64,000 bases of DNA from Gordionus sp. m RMFG-2023 (lineage: Eukaryota; Nematomorpha; Gordioida; Chordodea; Parachordodidae), in the NCBI RefSeq assembly GCF_954871325.1, contig NC_088779.1:22260846-22324845 (forward strand), written 5' to 3'. The notes beneath the pieces were generated by a model, which saw only the letters and a program-made list of their open reading frames with translations, was not told the origin of the DNA and searched no databases. Numbering within the stretch: position 1 is the first letter of the stretch; every line of letters begins with the position of its first letter. The position numbers and the translations under genes are program-made. Positions 13,301 to 28,300 of the stretch are shown here, piece by piece.

Positions 13301-16300
13301 CACTTTTCGGCCGACCCCTTTCGATTTCGATGAAAAATCGTAGGCTGGTTATATATGTTCCCATTAGATTATAAACAAAATTTTAGCGCATTAGCAACTA
13401 TATTAGCGGAGATATTCGGGGTTAAAGGTCTAAAAAACGTCTTTTTTTGCTTTTTACTGATGTTAAATAACTAGTTTTTAATTTTAAACTAAATATGATC
13501 AAATATTGAATATAATATCAATAGCTAAGTTAATAATTGATGATTATGGCGAAAACATCAAAATTAATTTTTGATAAAATATGGGTCATCTTATGGTCAG
13601 TTGAAAACTTGAAATTAATATTTCGAAATGTATATGATCTCCGATTTTTAATTTTTTTAAGAAATATTATCCGTTTATTATTTTTTTAATAATTTCTTCA
13701 ACAATTAGCAGGGCTTATTTATTTTAAAAAATATTGCGAATTTTATACTTTAAAAAAAATAGATGGCGCTATCAGAGTTGTTAAACGCTATTTTTAAAAG
13801 TAGCGCGCTACCGCTATAGCTATTTGCCAAAAAAAGTAGCGCGCTACCGCTTTCGCTATTTGTCAAAAAAAGTAGCGCGCTATTAGCTACCTTTTTTCAA
13901 AAGTAGCTTTAGCTACTTTTAAGCTACTTTTTATAAAAAAATTTTTAGAAACAAATGAAACAAATTTTTTTTATTTATTTTTTTGCTTATAATGTAAATG
14001 TATAATAAATAATATATAAAAATAAACATTTATAAATATAAAAATATAGTTAGTTTAGATTATAAAAAAATAAGTAATATAAATAAATATTTATTTTAAT
14101 TTGTTGCATTTTAATAATAATATCATTTCAATATTATCATCCCCAAGTCTAGAGCGACGATCAGAAAGTATAAGCTTTGCTTTACTAAATAATCTCTCTA
14201 CACTAGCACTTGAGGGCAAGGAAGCTCTAAAAATATTTAATCAGATCAATTTATAAATATAAATAAGTTTTTACCTTCTGTTATGTGTCCAACTATCTGC
14301 CGTGGTACATACATAAGATATATCTGATAACTCTACTATTAGAGCATCTTTCATCACTTTGAAGTTGTCGTCTATTTTATCCACAAGTGTCTGGCGACAT
14401 AAAACTGTTGTGCCAGGGGATAAAGTTTTAATCATCATAGTAAATGATGGATTATCAACCAAGGACAATGGCTGAACTGTGTCAATTATAAAATCAACAA
14501 TTACTTTATCAGCCTATTTTTGTGAAATATTGGCATGTTTATCAGTTAATTTGGTTTGGATAGTATTTGTCTTTTTGAATGAAGATTCTCCTATACCAAA
14601 ATTTTTTATATGTTTCTCTATTTCCTTATAGCAATTGGCTTGAACAGTCTAATAAAATAAATAATATTATAATGTAAAAATAACAATTTACCTTTAGGTG
14701 TTTCTTCAGGTTATAGCTACTCGATTGATTTGATGATATATTTTTTTTACATTTTAAGCACAGGAATTTGAATCCAGATTTTGTTTTAATATTTATTTAA
14801 AAAATTTTTTCAAATCTAGGGAATGGGAAATCGTTATTAGAGTTATTAAGTACATTTTCTTCCATTGAATCTTCCATGTCTGAATCACTTTCAAGAATTT
14901 GGATATCCATGGGCGATGCCATTTTAGATTATTAACACAGATTGAAAATATAAATTAAAAATTGAAAATATATTTAAATTTCCAAATTAAATAATAAATT
15001 ATAAAAATTATAATTAATTATGATATTATATTTAAATTTTCATGTTTATACTTACATTCATTATATTTTTTAAAAGTAGCGAAGTAGCGCGCTACTTAGC
15101 TACTTTTAAAAAAAGTAGCGCGCTAAAAAATTAAATAATTTTAAAAAAAGTAGCGGCTATTAGCTATAGCTACCAAAAAAGATAGCGCGCTAAGTAGCGC
15201 GCTACAAGTAGCGAGCTACTTTAACAACTCTGGGCGCTATATATAATAGTTTTAATATGTTAAAATTCATTTTTTTTATTGATTAAAAATATTTTAATGT
15301 ATATATATCATACTAAATCGATTACAATGTCCATTATATATTTTTATTTGTAATTCAGATCATAAATTTTTAAAATCTTCACAAATTTAGCCTAATTAAG
15401 ATAGTTTATAAATTAATTAAATCTTATTTCATCTAAAGGAATACAAAGCCTGGCTAGCTTGTGAGATTTCTTCGGGAGATAATATATATGTTTGACTGGT
15501 AGGAGTAGAAGGATTGACCAGCGAGAGTATATGAGATTTAGGCAACACTAAAATATCATCTTTCAGAAGAAATTTAAATGAGGCTGAAGGTCCACAAGGG
15601 TGTAAAAATTGGATTTTTACTTCTTTATTTATATCATTTTTATCGATTATATATCCTAACCACCACTTATCATCATATACACATGTTATATATCCATTAA
15701 TATTTTAAAAATTAATTTTCTCATTTAAATACGAAACTTGTTTTATATTATATTTTTTGGAATTAGAATATATTTTGGTTTTTAGTCTATTTTGATCAAT
15801 GGGAATAAATCAATGGGAATTATTTATAAATATATTGGCTAATCGAACATTCATTTAAAAATTTTATTTATAAATATCCCCTTTAACTACCTATTCCAAT
15901 ACATTCAGGCATATACATCCATCTTTTTCAATACGGCATGAATTTTTTCTCCCCCCAAGTCAATTACTGGATTAATTCGGATGAAGTATCATCGATAGCC
16001 AATACTAAGCAAACCATTTCGGATCAAATTGATCAATCAATAGTTTCAGCTGCTTTACCTTCTAGTACCGATAAGTGTAATTTGGTTGAAGACACTATAA
16101 TTAATAAAGTATATTATATCAATTTTTTTGATATTTTTAAAATGCTTTAATATATTTTGAAATTTTACATGATTACTTTACTAATTTAATATCTAAACTT
16201 TTAATTTCAGATTAAATTAGAATTAAGATAGTGATTTGTAATTTAGAACCTTTTTTCTTTATCGAAGGTTAATATTAACTATATTATAAGTTTTATTCAA

Positions 16301-19300
16301 TTAAAAACTTTGATCTAAAATGATGTTTGACTCTTTGTCATGGCTATCCCAAGCTCGTTGATAACATTCCACCCAATAATATAAAGGGACTACTTGACCA
16401 TTGTACCAAAATGAATTTTATGTTATATAACCCTTATATCATCTTTAATCCCGAAATATAAAGGACTATTCCAAATTCCCCACCCCAATCGAGTTGATGG
16501 AATATCCTATGCGCACGCTCGTCCTCTGTGCCCAAGTTCAGGCCGGGATGTGGAGACGTAACGGTTACTCCCTATTAAATCAAGTGTACCTATACCACAA
16601 CGCCAAATGGAGATCCCTTATGTACGATAGGGATATCGCTATGCTCCAAATAGGAACCTCTCTCAGTTTGGGCGGAAGCTGCAAGACTTTACAATCCAAA
16701 CAAGGAGTTCAGGAGGGAATGCAAGAATATCGAGACCTTACAACGATGATTAGCAACAATCTAACGGAGAGAGATACGAAGTGTGACACTCTCTTGGTTT
16801 ACTGGTCAAGCAAATATAATTTGATAAGTTTTTTGCAGGCGGTGTTAGATAAATCAGCTACCTTAAACATTAAAACCAAGCAAGATCCTGATTCAAATGC
16901 TGGAGAAGAGGAGTGTTCTGACAACACGAAAAGCAAGGGGTCTGATAATAATGCCGCGAAAGAACCAAATAAGGATAATTTGAATTCTTATTCTGCGTTC
17001 GAAGGGGACGAGGAGACTGTGAGACAGAATGCCGTTATGCTGGAAGAATTTCTGAGTCTCGTCATAGTCATTATAAGTTTATAAGACCATTTGTGTTTTT
17101 AAAATATATAATAGTATAAACCATGAATTATGTATATAGTGATTATTTTCTTTGATTATTATGTTATATGTGGTAATTTATCGTGCAATCATTGACAATT
17201 TATAAGAAATTTTAGATTACACCACACCTTGAAAGATAAAATAGCTTATTAATTTCTTTCAATTTTTTTCCCCCTCTACATTTTATATTTAAAAAACGAT
17301 TAATATTTAATAATTAACTTCATAATATTTTAATATACACAAAATAAGGCGAAAGATATTTTGTAGGAATAGGCAAGGTCACCGATGAAGACATAATGGA
17401 AAGGGAAATCCTACATCAATTGTGCCTTGGCCCTATTAGCCATAGCGAATTGGTCAAAGCCCTCCCCGAAAATGTAAACCCTTACATTTATTTTTATAGA
17501 TTATTTTAATATATTTGTTTACATATTGAGGTTTGAAAAAAAATGTTTGGTCAAAAATATTTTTTATTTAAAATTTTCTATTACATCTTAAGATTTTTAT
17601 ACATGAAAATTGCAAAAGATTTTTTAAAAAAAGAATTTACCATTTTTAGGAAAATTTGGGCAAAAATCACTCCTGAAAAATAAGATTTTTGCTTAGATTT
17701 TTTTTTCAAACTTTGCATATTGATGTCAAAATTATTACATATAAACAAACAAATTTTTAAAAAAGGCTGGTAAAAATACGTCATTTGAAAAAATTTTGGC
17801 CAAAATCGCTACTTTAAAGTAAAGTTATAATTCTTTTTTAAATATTTTTTTTAAATCATCCGTTAAATTAGTTTTGAATTTGTTTGTGTTGGTTGACGCT
17901 ATTTTTGTCATTACCTTGACCAAATTTTAGTATAATTAAATTTTTTGTTAGTTCCTAGAGCCTAGAAATGGTGGATTGAAGTAAGAGAAATAAGAAATTT
18001 TTAGATCAACGGGCACTAATATTCTTCTTCTTCTTAATTTAAATTTAATCCGCAAAGTTATATCATATTACAATTTAAGGAATACTACGCAAATATATTA
18101 CCTAATGTAAAAGAAAGAGGAAAATAATATATAATATAAGGCATTAACGCTATTTTTTTAAGACCCTTTAAATGATTCTAAATGCTTCGCATTTAATTGT
18201 TTTAAGAAAAACTACAGACATAACGGCCAAGACGAAATACGTCCTCAAAAGGTCATTCTATAAAAGGTATAATCCTTTCTTCTACCATTACACTAAATCT
18301 GAACAATCCAAAGCCGAGGAATACAAAAAGATCCGGAAGTGTGAAACCCTTCAAGAAAAGGGTAAATTATATAATACGTGTTTAAAAAAATTTTGACATA
18401 TTTTAAATGTTTATTGAAATGTAAATTCTTCCAAGTACCATTTTAAATGTGAATAGTATCATTTTAAACTTATAAAATATCATTTATCTTGAATATTATC
18501 TTAACCTAGTTAGTATATAAGGAGTGCTGGTCAGGGAAATAAAGTGAATCCCAGTTTTTTTTTCTTCAAATTTTCTAAAACTATACAAACCAAATAAATA
18601 ATTAATCCTATAAATTCTTATGAATTATCACCCCATCTGAGATTTTCTTATAAAAGATAAAATAAAACATTCCAAAGTACAAAATTGTCGCCCATAATAA
18701 TATGAGTTACACTAACTCATCGCATCCTTAATATGACAATAATTTTTTTTTACCTTAATGGATGCTTTACAATAAATATTACAAATTATATATTTATTAA
18801 GCCTGCCCACCTCCAGTTCCGCCAGAATTTTTGCCGCAATTTGAAATAATTTCCGAATTTTTATGTAGCGATCTCTTGATTCGAATTGAATTATGTGTAC
18901 TGATATGCGCTCACCACGAAGATTTGGCGGATACTATCGGTTCCAATAAATTGTCGCATTTCATCACCGATATACTCGTTCACGAAGTAATTTTATACCA
19001 AAATGAATAATAACAATTGTATATTGATGCCTTTTATAGCCAGGGTTTTACAACTCATCAAAATAAAAAATATTTATCCAGAATCTTCAATGGAAATTTT
19101 TTTATTTTTTAAGAATACTTACCGAAGCTTTGATTAAATTTAAAAGATTTTTGCGCAAAATGTTGGGCTCAGTCTTCAAATGTTCATTGAAGATTTTTTA
19201 ATAATTAAACCCTATGTAAGAAGGGAAGGAAAGAAAGAAATAAAAGATAAATTATACTTAAGCTTTGTTTATTAATTAAATTCCAAGGTATTACATTTGA

Positions 19301-22300
19301 TATGTCTTGCTTTGTATGAAGAAAAAAGACGGATAACCGAGTTTGATGACATCCACTTTGGTTTTTTGAAGAAGGCAAAATTATGTAATTAATGATACTT
19401 TTTACCTTATATTTATTATAGAGCAACTTATCTTAATACTAGTTTCAACTGTATTTTTTTTTTTTTTAAAAAAATCATAATTCCGATTTTAACTAGATTT
19501 TTTCCAAAAAATTTTTTAGTACCATGCTTTATAAATGAGATTTTTTATTTTCAGATGGGTTTTCTGATCATTTACGTTTCTTGGCGAAAGATGATCACAA
19601 ATTTGTATCCAATCATTTCCTCGTTGCATATACATTATCCGTAAATTATTTATTACAATTTTAAAATGTAATATTAAGTATTTTAAATCATCAGCTACAC
19701 CCAATGACATTAATACTAGTGATTTGCATTGGACCTAATTTTTCAAGCTCGGACCGAATTTTTCTTAAAAAAATTGTCCTACCTGGCTCGATTCTGAACG
19801 AAATTATTTTATATTTGTCCAAAAAACCCTAATTCAAAATAAAAATTATTTGTCCTCCCGGCCCGGCCTGAAAAATATTAGCGCCTTGTTTCCTGTAAGA
19901 ATTTTAAATATATCAATTTATTTGACAAAATGTATCGATATCATATTAAAATAAGCCCGACCAGACCCGGCCCAATTATTTTCTTAAAATACACCAGGCC
20001 CAGTATCTGTTCGTGCCAAGCTCGGATCTAATTTTGCAAATCTCTAATTAATACTAATCTAGACCTTCAATTCATTTATTAAAAGTATATGCACCATTTA
20101 TAGAAGTCAAATGTAGTCAATGACATGGTAGGCTCTATTGAAATACATTTCGTCAAAATGACTTTCACATGTACACTTATAAATGCATTTTTTTTAATTA
20201 ATGAAACCGTCGGTCTATGTTAGTATAAATGTATTACACCATATACAGACACACTAGAGTCGAGTGTTATTTTTTTTTGGCCTCATCTAATAAGTGGTCA
20301 TTACAGATATAAATTTTGAAATGTTATAGTAAGATCTCATTTTATGAATTTATCCTTAAAGTTTGTTATAAACCAATTTTGTCGAGTTTTTTTTTGTGCA
20401 AAAATTTTTATAATTATAATTATATTTTTATTGTTTATTTTTTCTTTAGAAATAAAATTAAGGCTCTGATCAACAATATAATTTTTTGAAAAATTTTAAA
20501 ACAAAAAGAAAGATTAACCAATTAACTACTTTGTATTAAGGTGTAAAAAACATTTTTTTGAAAATGGATTTTTAATTTATCGCCACATATATTTTTTATT
20601 AATTCAAATATCAAACAAAAAAAAAATCTTTAAATTTCCTATTTTAATTTTTAAAAAATAATGTATACATATTTATATATATTTTTTTTTAGCTTTACGA
20701 CGAAGTTACTAAAATTTACGACAGTAAAGTAACAAACGAGGATTCACTCAAAGAAGACAATACACACAATTTGATAGGTATTTTTAAAGAAAATGGCCAA
20801 AATTGTTTTTTTTTGTTAAAATTATTCTTCAACGCTTATGGTTTGGATAATTTATAAATACTTATCATTCGATATTAGAGAATGTTAGTAGATGAAAAAT
20901 ATTAGTTTCAAATTTATAAAATTATATATTATATCTTCTATCAAAATTATAAGTCAAAGATTTTGAAAAGAACATATTTTTACTATGCTGATCTAGGAAT
21001 TTTTAACAATGCATTGTTATTAATGCTTTTATGCAGAAAATTCCAAACATTCAGGCCCATCTAATCAAACAACACCCATAACCTTAGCTGGTAGTAGTAG
21101 CAGCGAAACCCAGAGAAAAAAACGGGGTGAATTAGCCAAAATACGACGACTCAAAATCCTCTCCCAAATGAATAGGGCTCAAAAAAACTTCATTAAAGGC
21201 AATAAAGATCTATGGGATAGCATACCATCCAATTTAATAACAGAAGAATCGAAAGGTATATATTTAGTAATCTAATATTATAGCAAACTTGTTTCAATGT
21301 TTTTTTTTGAAACTATTTTTAAAAAATATTTATATGTATCAATTAGTAACCCCATAATAAAATTAATTTTAAAACCCTAGGGGACACCCCGTCAAAAACA
21401 ACCGAGGATGTCATACCTCTCTCTAACTATGGAGAAAATATAGATGTTATGTTCGCCTCTGAGCCAGAACCCATTATAACTATCCCCGAGGATATCGTGA
21501 TGAAAGAACAAAACGAAGCACCTAATAAAGTCATAAGGTTTTAATTTATCTATAGTTTAAAATGCACTTTCTTAAACCACCGCTTAGCAAAAAATTAGGA
21601 AAAAACGACAGATACACCTTCGCTTAGTTCAATAATTCATATAATCGTCAAATAAAAACTTATATATAAGTGATAGAGAGGGAAAGAGGGGATGACAATT
21701 TCATTTTGAAATTTAAAAAAATAATAATCTCTTTTTTATCCCACATTTAGCTTCAAAATCTTTTCGAAAGAAAGGCAGAAAATGTTAGCGATTCATAAAA
21801 AGAATTCTTCCATTCAACCCCTTCTTGAAGAGAAAAGTGAAAACAAATGTTACACATGCATTCTATGTCAAGAGGATCAAATTTTGAGTCTAACAAGTGA
21901 AGCGCTCGTCATGGCTGCATTCGTTCAAAAGTATTCTTTAATTTTTATTTTATGATTTCGATATTATATTTTGTAACACAAAATGAAGATATTTCTCTAA
22001 AAGTTTTTTTGATTAAACCTATAAATGATTATAAAAAGCATCATTATTTTTTTTTAAAAAGTATAAATTCTTTTAAAACTAAAATTTATAAAAACTAAGG
22101 GAAAAAAAATATAAAATATGATTTAGCCTATTCCCGTGAACGATGATATAATTAAAGTCCCTAAGGCATATATTTTGCTTGTTGACCCTTTATATGACTC
22201 ACCCGTGTCATAAAATATGTTTCTTCTTAAAGTTTTGATTATAGAAAGAACTTCGTTGCCAAGGCTCACTAGAAAAGAAATGTCGATTAGGATATTCTGT

Positions 22301-25300
22301 AATTTTGAATATTTTTTTTTCCAATTTCTATGGTTAAATTTTGTTAAAAATTATATACGAGGAATCCCATATCAGGTTTCCAAAGATATGAGGGCTATAC
22401 CAAGGTCTTTTTTATTATCATCGGCAATGAGCCCAATAGGATAAATGTTGACCTTTTTTAACGTTTTTAATAGGATAGGATTGATCCTACTCGGGAATGG
22501 CGCTCCCTTACATAAAATGTAAAGAGTAAGTATGCTTTTTGCTGTGATAAGGTCACTCCTATAAACACAAACAGGTGTTACAACATCGCAACGGAGGCGG
22601 AGAGCTATTATAAATCCCAAATCCGAGATTTGAACTAAGGATTAATTTTAGCCTTTCATAGGTTTGGGTTGCCCTCTTGAAGTCTATTATCAACTTAATT
22701 GATACTTACTAGGATAGGACAAAAGTCAGTGTTTAGTTTTAGCATTAAGCGAAAGTTTGTTAGCATAAGACGAAAGACAATTTTTATTTTCTTTAATTTT
22801 ATTTTTAATATATATTCCACAACATACAATAATCTTTTAAAATAAAAAAATTTCGAATAAAAAAATATATATTAAAAACAATCATTTCCAAAAAAATATA
22901 TTCTATTTATATATCAAAAAAATTAAATACATATATTTATCATGATATACTAAATAACTATTTATTTATCTATAAATATATTTTATAAAAAATAAGTTCT
23001 CCAAAATTTTTTTTACGTTGGTTCGTTGATCAGTATCCATTCCATCTCATTCTGAATTGTCTCTGTTGTTTGAAGATCCTCATTGAGTAGTCCCAATGTG
23101 AGCCGAGCGCACAGACTCCTACCCCTCGAAACCATTCGCAAATTCGTCCATTGTTGAGGAATCACCTCCATCTCTCCTCTTTCCGTCATTCTCATCATTG
23201 GTACTCTTGTCACAGGGCGCAAGACTGCCATGATTCTCCGGGGCGAGCCATTTTACTGCCACCTATCGTGTCCGTTGATCATCTACGTTGGGGACTGCAC
23301 TATTTCACTTGGACACTCCACGGATTTGTGACCCAGTCCTCCCCATGTAAAACACGAAAGATTTAGTCTCGGATTGATTGACTGCGCGATGACTCGAATC
23401 ATTCGGAGGCAGTAGTTGTTGATGCGGGCTCACAATGGCAATGTGGGTGAGGATCCTCAAACAGCAGAGACATTTCAAAATGAGATGAAGGAGAAGCTGA
23501 TCAACGAACCAACTTAAAAAAATTTGGTAGTATATTATGATTCAATATATATATGTAGAAGGAGAAGCTGATCAACGAACCAACTTAAAAAATTTGGTAG
23601 TATATTATGATTCAATATATATATGTATTTAGTTTTTTGATATATATTTATGAGTAAAATTATGTTAAAAGGGTGAATTTGGTCTCTGGGTAGAATGGAA
23701 ATGTTATAGTTGGTTTTTTTATATGTATCGGATTTTAATCATATATTTGTTTATAAATAAAAATATTTACATGTATTTTTTTTGTATTCGAAATTTTTTT
23801 ACCTGAAAAAATTATTGTATTTTGTGGAATATATATTGAAAGTAAAAACTATCTTTCGCCTATCCTAGTAAATATCAATTGGGTTGATACAAAAATCGAC
23901 ATTTTTTATTAATAAACAAATATTAAAATCTAAAACATAAAAAAAACTCAACTATAACTATTCATCAGATAATCGAGCAATGAGATGGGCAATTAAAGGA
24001 GCATCCCAGGCTTTTTATAAGTATATTATGGGTCTGATCTTTCTTTCTTAGTATCCGCTTTTAATTGTTTAGGAACATTTCCTATTAATAGCGTATTGTG
24101 TATGATTATTCTATGCTTTTTTTATGATCTGGGTTTAAAAAGATGCAATTATGCTTTCGTCTCCCATCCTCTTATCTCACTACATTACAGACTCCTAAGC
24201 CTCGAATAACTTTATCAAAAACTGGGATATCGTTATATTTTTAATTTTGTCTATACTAGCTCTACCGTACTGAGACGCTTCAAATCTTCAAACGTTTTGG
24301 CGTCTAACTCTTTTCTTGACGATACCGTATCCATGTCCAAGGGTCCGGTGGCTCGGGCATGTGGTCACGTGATGCACGCGCGTTGCTGGCACCGATTTTA
24401 TGACGCAGTGTCTTCCAGAGAACGTCGTCACGCGCTCCGATTTCGTTTTCACCACGCCACTTACGATGTCGAACGCGGGGAATATTTGTGCCCGCTTTGC
24501 AATACTCTCGGCAATGGAGTCATGCCAATACTTCCTCCTACAATTGCCCCCAAGAACATTACCATGACTTATCAGAGGTGATACAAAAAAATTTATATAT
24601 GGGCAATTTAATTCTTTTAAAAATGATTGTTGGCAATATTTAGAATTTTAAACGTTATACACCGTTACGATTCATAAAGAAAAATTTTAAAGAGTAGAGA
24701 AACGAACCGGTTTGTGAAATTTTATTTATTTTAAAATATTTAAAAGTACAAAATTTATATATGGTTATGGTACGTTACTTAATTTGTTATTTCTTATAAG
24801 TTTTCCTTTACAATTCCAATTTTTATTTTCTCTTCACATTTTGGATTAGCGATGATCTTCCCGAAATCAGTATGGAATACTGGCTGAAAGTCATGAACGC
24901 CATAGTTCGAATGTCGGTTTTAACATCCGACCGAACCGAAGACGAAAGCTGGGTAGTGCAAACCGGTAAATTAATTTCTCATTTTATGCATACGGTCGAG
25001 TTATAATTGATTACACTGAGGAAAAAAAAATGTTATACGAGTTATTTTTTAATATGTTAGACAAAAAAAATTAAGGGCGCGCGTCCAACGTCAAAAATCT
25101 ATTTTATTTTTGTAAATTTTTTTGACTTTGGACGCGCACCCTAAGTGTTTGTAAAGCCTTACCTGTTCACTTTGTTACTTTACGAAATAAAACAGAAAAT
25201 AGCATTATTTTTGAATAAATTACATTTACATAGAAATATATGTATTAATAAAAGATGAAAGAAAAAATTCTCCATTTTTTTTTTAGAAATAGATTGCGCC

Positions 25301-28300
25301 TCCTGATTAAGATGCTAAACCTTTATTAACTATATCTTAATAAAATAAATTTTTTTTACTATTATTTGCAATGAAGGCTAAACATTCCACGCTTATGTAT
25401 ATATTAATGAACTTTACGAAATTATTGAATTCTAATGATATTATGCATATAATTTGTCTAGATTGGAGATACCTCTTGCGCACCAGGGATATAGATCAAA
25501 TTCTTAAACTTTTCACCGACTCCGAACTGCCCTGCAAAACTCGGTTTAAATCGCTTTTGGAGCCAGGGAAACCGATTAACAAAGAATCCTCCGAAGAAAG
25601 TGACGATGATCTGAACGATTTTTCTGTCTCCATCCTAACCATGATTAAAACATTTAGCTTGACCATTTACACAGTAAATTTTTTTTTTTAAAAAATTTAA
25701 TTTTGATTTATTAGCGAGTTAGGGTCGTATTAAGAGTATCCGATTTTAAAAATAGCTTTTTATTAATACATAATTTTAAAAAAAATTAATCAGCTTATTT
25801 TATTTGAAAACTTAAGTTATTATATATATATAATCTTATTAATTTTTGGAGGAATCTGACGAAAGTTTGTAAATTATAAATGGGGGTATGAAAATTGTTG
25901 TTTTTATATACACGTATATAGAATATTAATAGATTTTGAGTGAAGTGGGAATAGCCCAGTGGTTCTCTGGTAAGGTGATATCCATTTAACCTTATTTAAA
26001 AATACGCTTATATATCTTTCACATTATATAAAGTAGTTCAGAATAAAATGGGAGGATACTGAAAATACCAAAATTATATACCCCTCTAATAATGTTTACC
26101 AATCAATGGTTAGAAAAAACATGAGGAAATATGTAGACAAAAATAATGTTATTACTTTTGAATGTCTAAATCATCATATCGGAATTATTGTAATTTTTTA
26201 AAAAAAGGTTAGCCTAGACTTAGACCCCTATGAAGATAACGATCGTATTCCTCTCATGGCTTGGTATTGTTGCTCCTTCACGATAGCCGGCTTCGACTCT
26301 CTCTTGCTCTCCTATGGCAATATATCATTGTCCTCCCTCTGCAATCCTTCCGATTCTTCTACCGGTGCCCAACTTAAGCAAAACGATTCGAAGGTTTTAG
26401 CTGAACAGAGAATACCTGACAGATATGGCGAATGTTTGAGGTTCGCCTTTTATTTTCTTCTAGTCCCTTCAAGGGAGATAAAGTTTCTAGTTTATCTGTC
26501 TTAAAACAAAATACAATTAAATGGTATCACAAGAGTACCATTTCCCCTCACTCGTATTATTGGGCGTGAACATTTAAAAAAATATATATAAATAGGACTT
26601 TTCATTAATTAATCGGTTTTAATTATCTAAATTAGTTCATTTTTATTTACCTTTATCTTCTCCCTTTTTTTATATTTAAAATTGGCAAATTTAAAAAAAT
26701 CATAAAATGTTATTATGATTTAGTTATGGTATCAAATACAAAATGAAATGTATCCTAAATTTTAAATCTTAGAATATTTTGGAGTACTAGTTTATGGATT
26801 TTAGAATTTCTATCTATACGTCACCTTTCTCTCGATCTTATTTATTTCTTGACTAATCTTAATGAAAATAATAATTAAATTGTATATAAACATGATTTAT
26901 TTACTAAAAAGGATATCTTCATGCTTAGTAAAATATAATGATTAAGAATTTATTTAATTTTAAAATTTAAGTGGTTCTCAAAAAATGTATTTAAAATTAT
27001 TTTGATGAAAATCGAAAGCTTTCTCTTACGGGTGCTATAGTTAAAACATCCTAAAAAATTTTAAAATGTTTATTAAATATATTTTTTTCTATAATATATT
27101 ACGTTTTTTTTAAATTGTGACTAACAGCCCTATGCTAAGTGGAATAAAATTGTAACTTCCTTTCTTATAACTTAAGTAATTTTTGATTAAAAATAAAAAT
27201 TATAAATTAATCTCTTTAAATTAATGAATTTTTTATTTATTTAGTTATACAAGAGTATATAAGGACAAAAAAATTATGTGATATTTGAGTAATTATTATA
27301 ACTGATGAATAAGTTACAAAATTTTTACTTTTCTTATATTAATTAGTTAAGTATTTTCTAATAAAAGCTAAATAGTTCTGAAATGATAATTAGAATATGA
27401 GAAATGAATGAATGTGATATATCATTCTTACAATTTTTAAAATATGGGCTGGTCTAGGTTTATATTAAAGTTATTTTTTTCGGATGAAAAAAAATCGATC
27501 CGGCTCGGTTTTACTTTATAAAATATATACGGGTTATGGCCAGGTCTCTGGAATTGGGCATTCCATGAAGGAGAACTTGTATCTAACCACCTGATGCGAT
27601 TTTTGTAATGGTTAAATTCATCCATTCAAAAAAGAACATCTTATTGATGCTTACAAATGGGGGATAGAATATTTAACACCCAATTAATCTCAATTAAATT
27701 TACTAGATAATTTTTTAATGAATTTATTCCTTGTGATTTTACAATTATGTATAATCAAAATAGGTTATTATTTTATTAACTAATAATAACCTTGGGGAGT
27801 TTATACTGCTCGGGAGTTAATCATATGTTTTTATTCAGACTTATTAAAAATTTGCCATATCTTAATCAATTTATACTCAGATTATTAGTCCGCTACACCA
27901 AGACTTTTACTTCAAAATGCGTTAAAAGACAGCTCGTGAAACACCACGCCCTGACCTTTTGCAAAACCATTTTTACTTTGCCCCATGTTTCGCCGTCGTG
28001 CGACAAAGATACCCTAGAAGGTTACTTTATTAATATTCATTTAAAAAAAAATTGTCTTGAAATTATTTAAATTATTTTTTAATTTTATGAAATTTACCCT
28101 GTGTCTAAAGGCTATTTTTATTAATTTTCGTTGACTTTTTCATAACAGTAACCCTAAAACTATTACATAAAAGTAAAAAAGCTAACGAAAGTTTAAGAAA
28201 AAAGAAACTTTGGGCATAGGGTTAATTATAAATTAAGTTTAATTTTTTTTTCCCTGCCCATAAATCACAGATAATACTAATTTGCCTCCTTGCAATGATC

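Noticed and set aside
19516-19710. Minus-strand open frame next to an M1 MITE (contains [12 protein letters not shown])
   Set aside because: Vaguely like a Myb/SANT helix but too short and isolated to support.
22372-22620. 82-codon minus-strand open frame in a UBR intron
   Set aside because: No motif, no splice context and no recognisable family; not listed as a gene.
25945-25990. tRNA-like start (ATAGCCCAGTGGTTCTC)
   Set aside because: Resembles a pol III A box, but there is no matching B box or cloverleaf. It could be a SINE fragment; unsupported. The same holds for GGCCGAGTGGTTAGATG near 54395.
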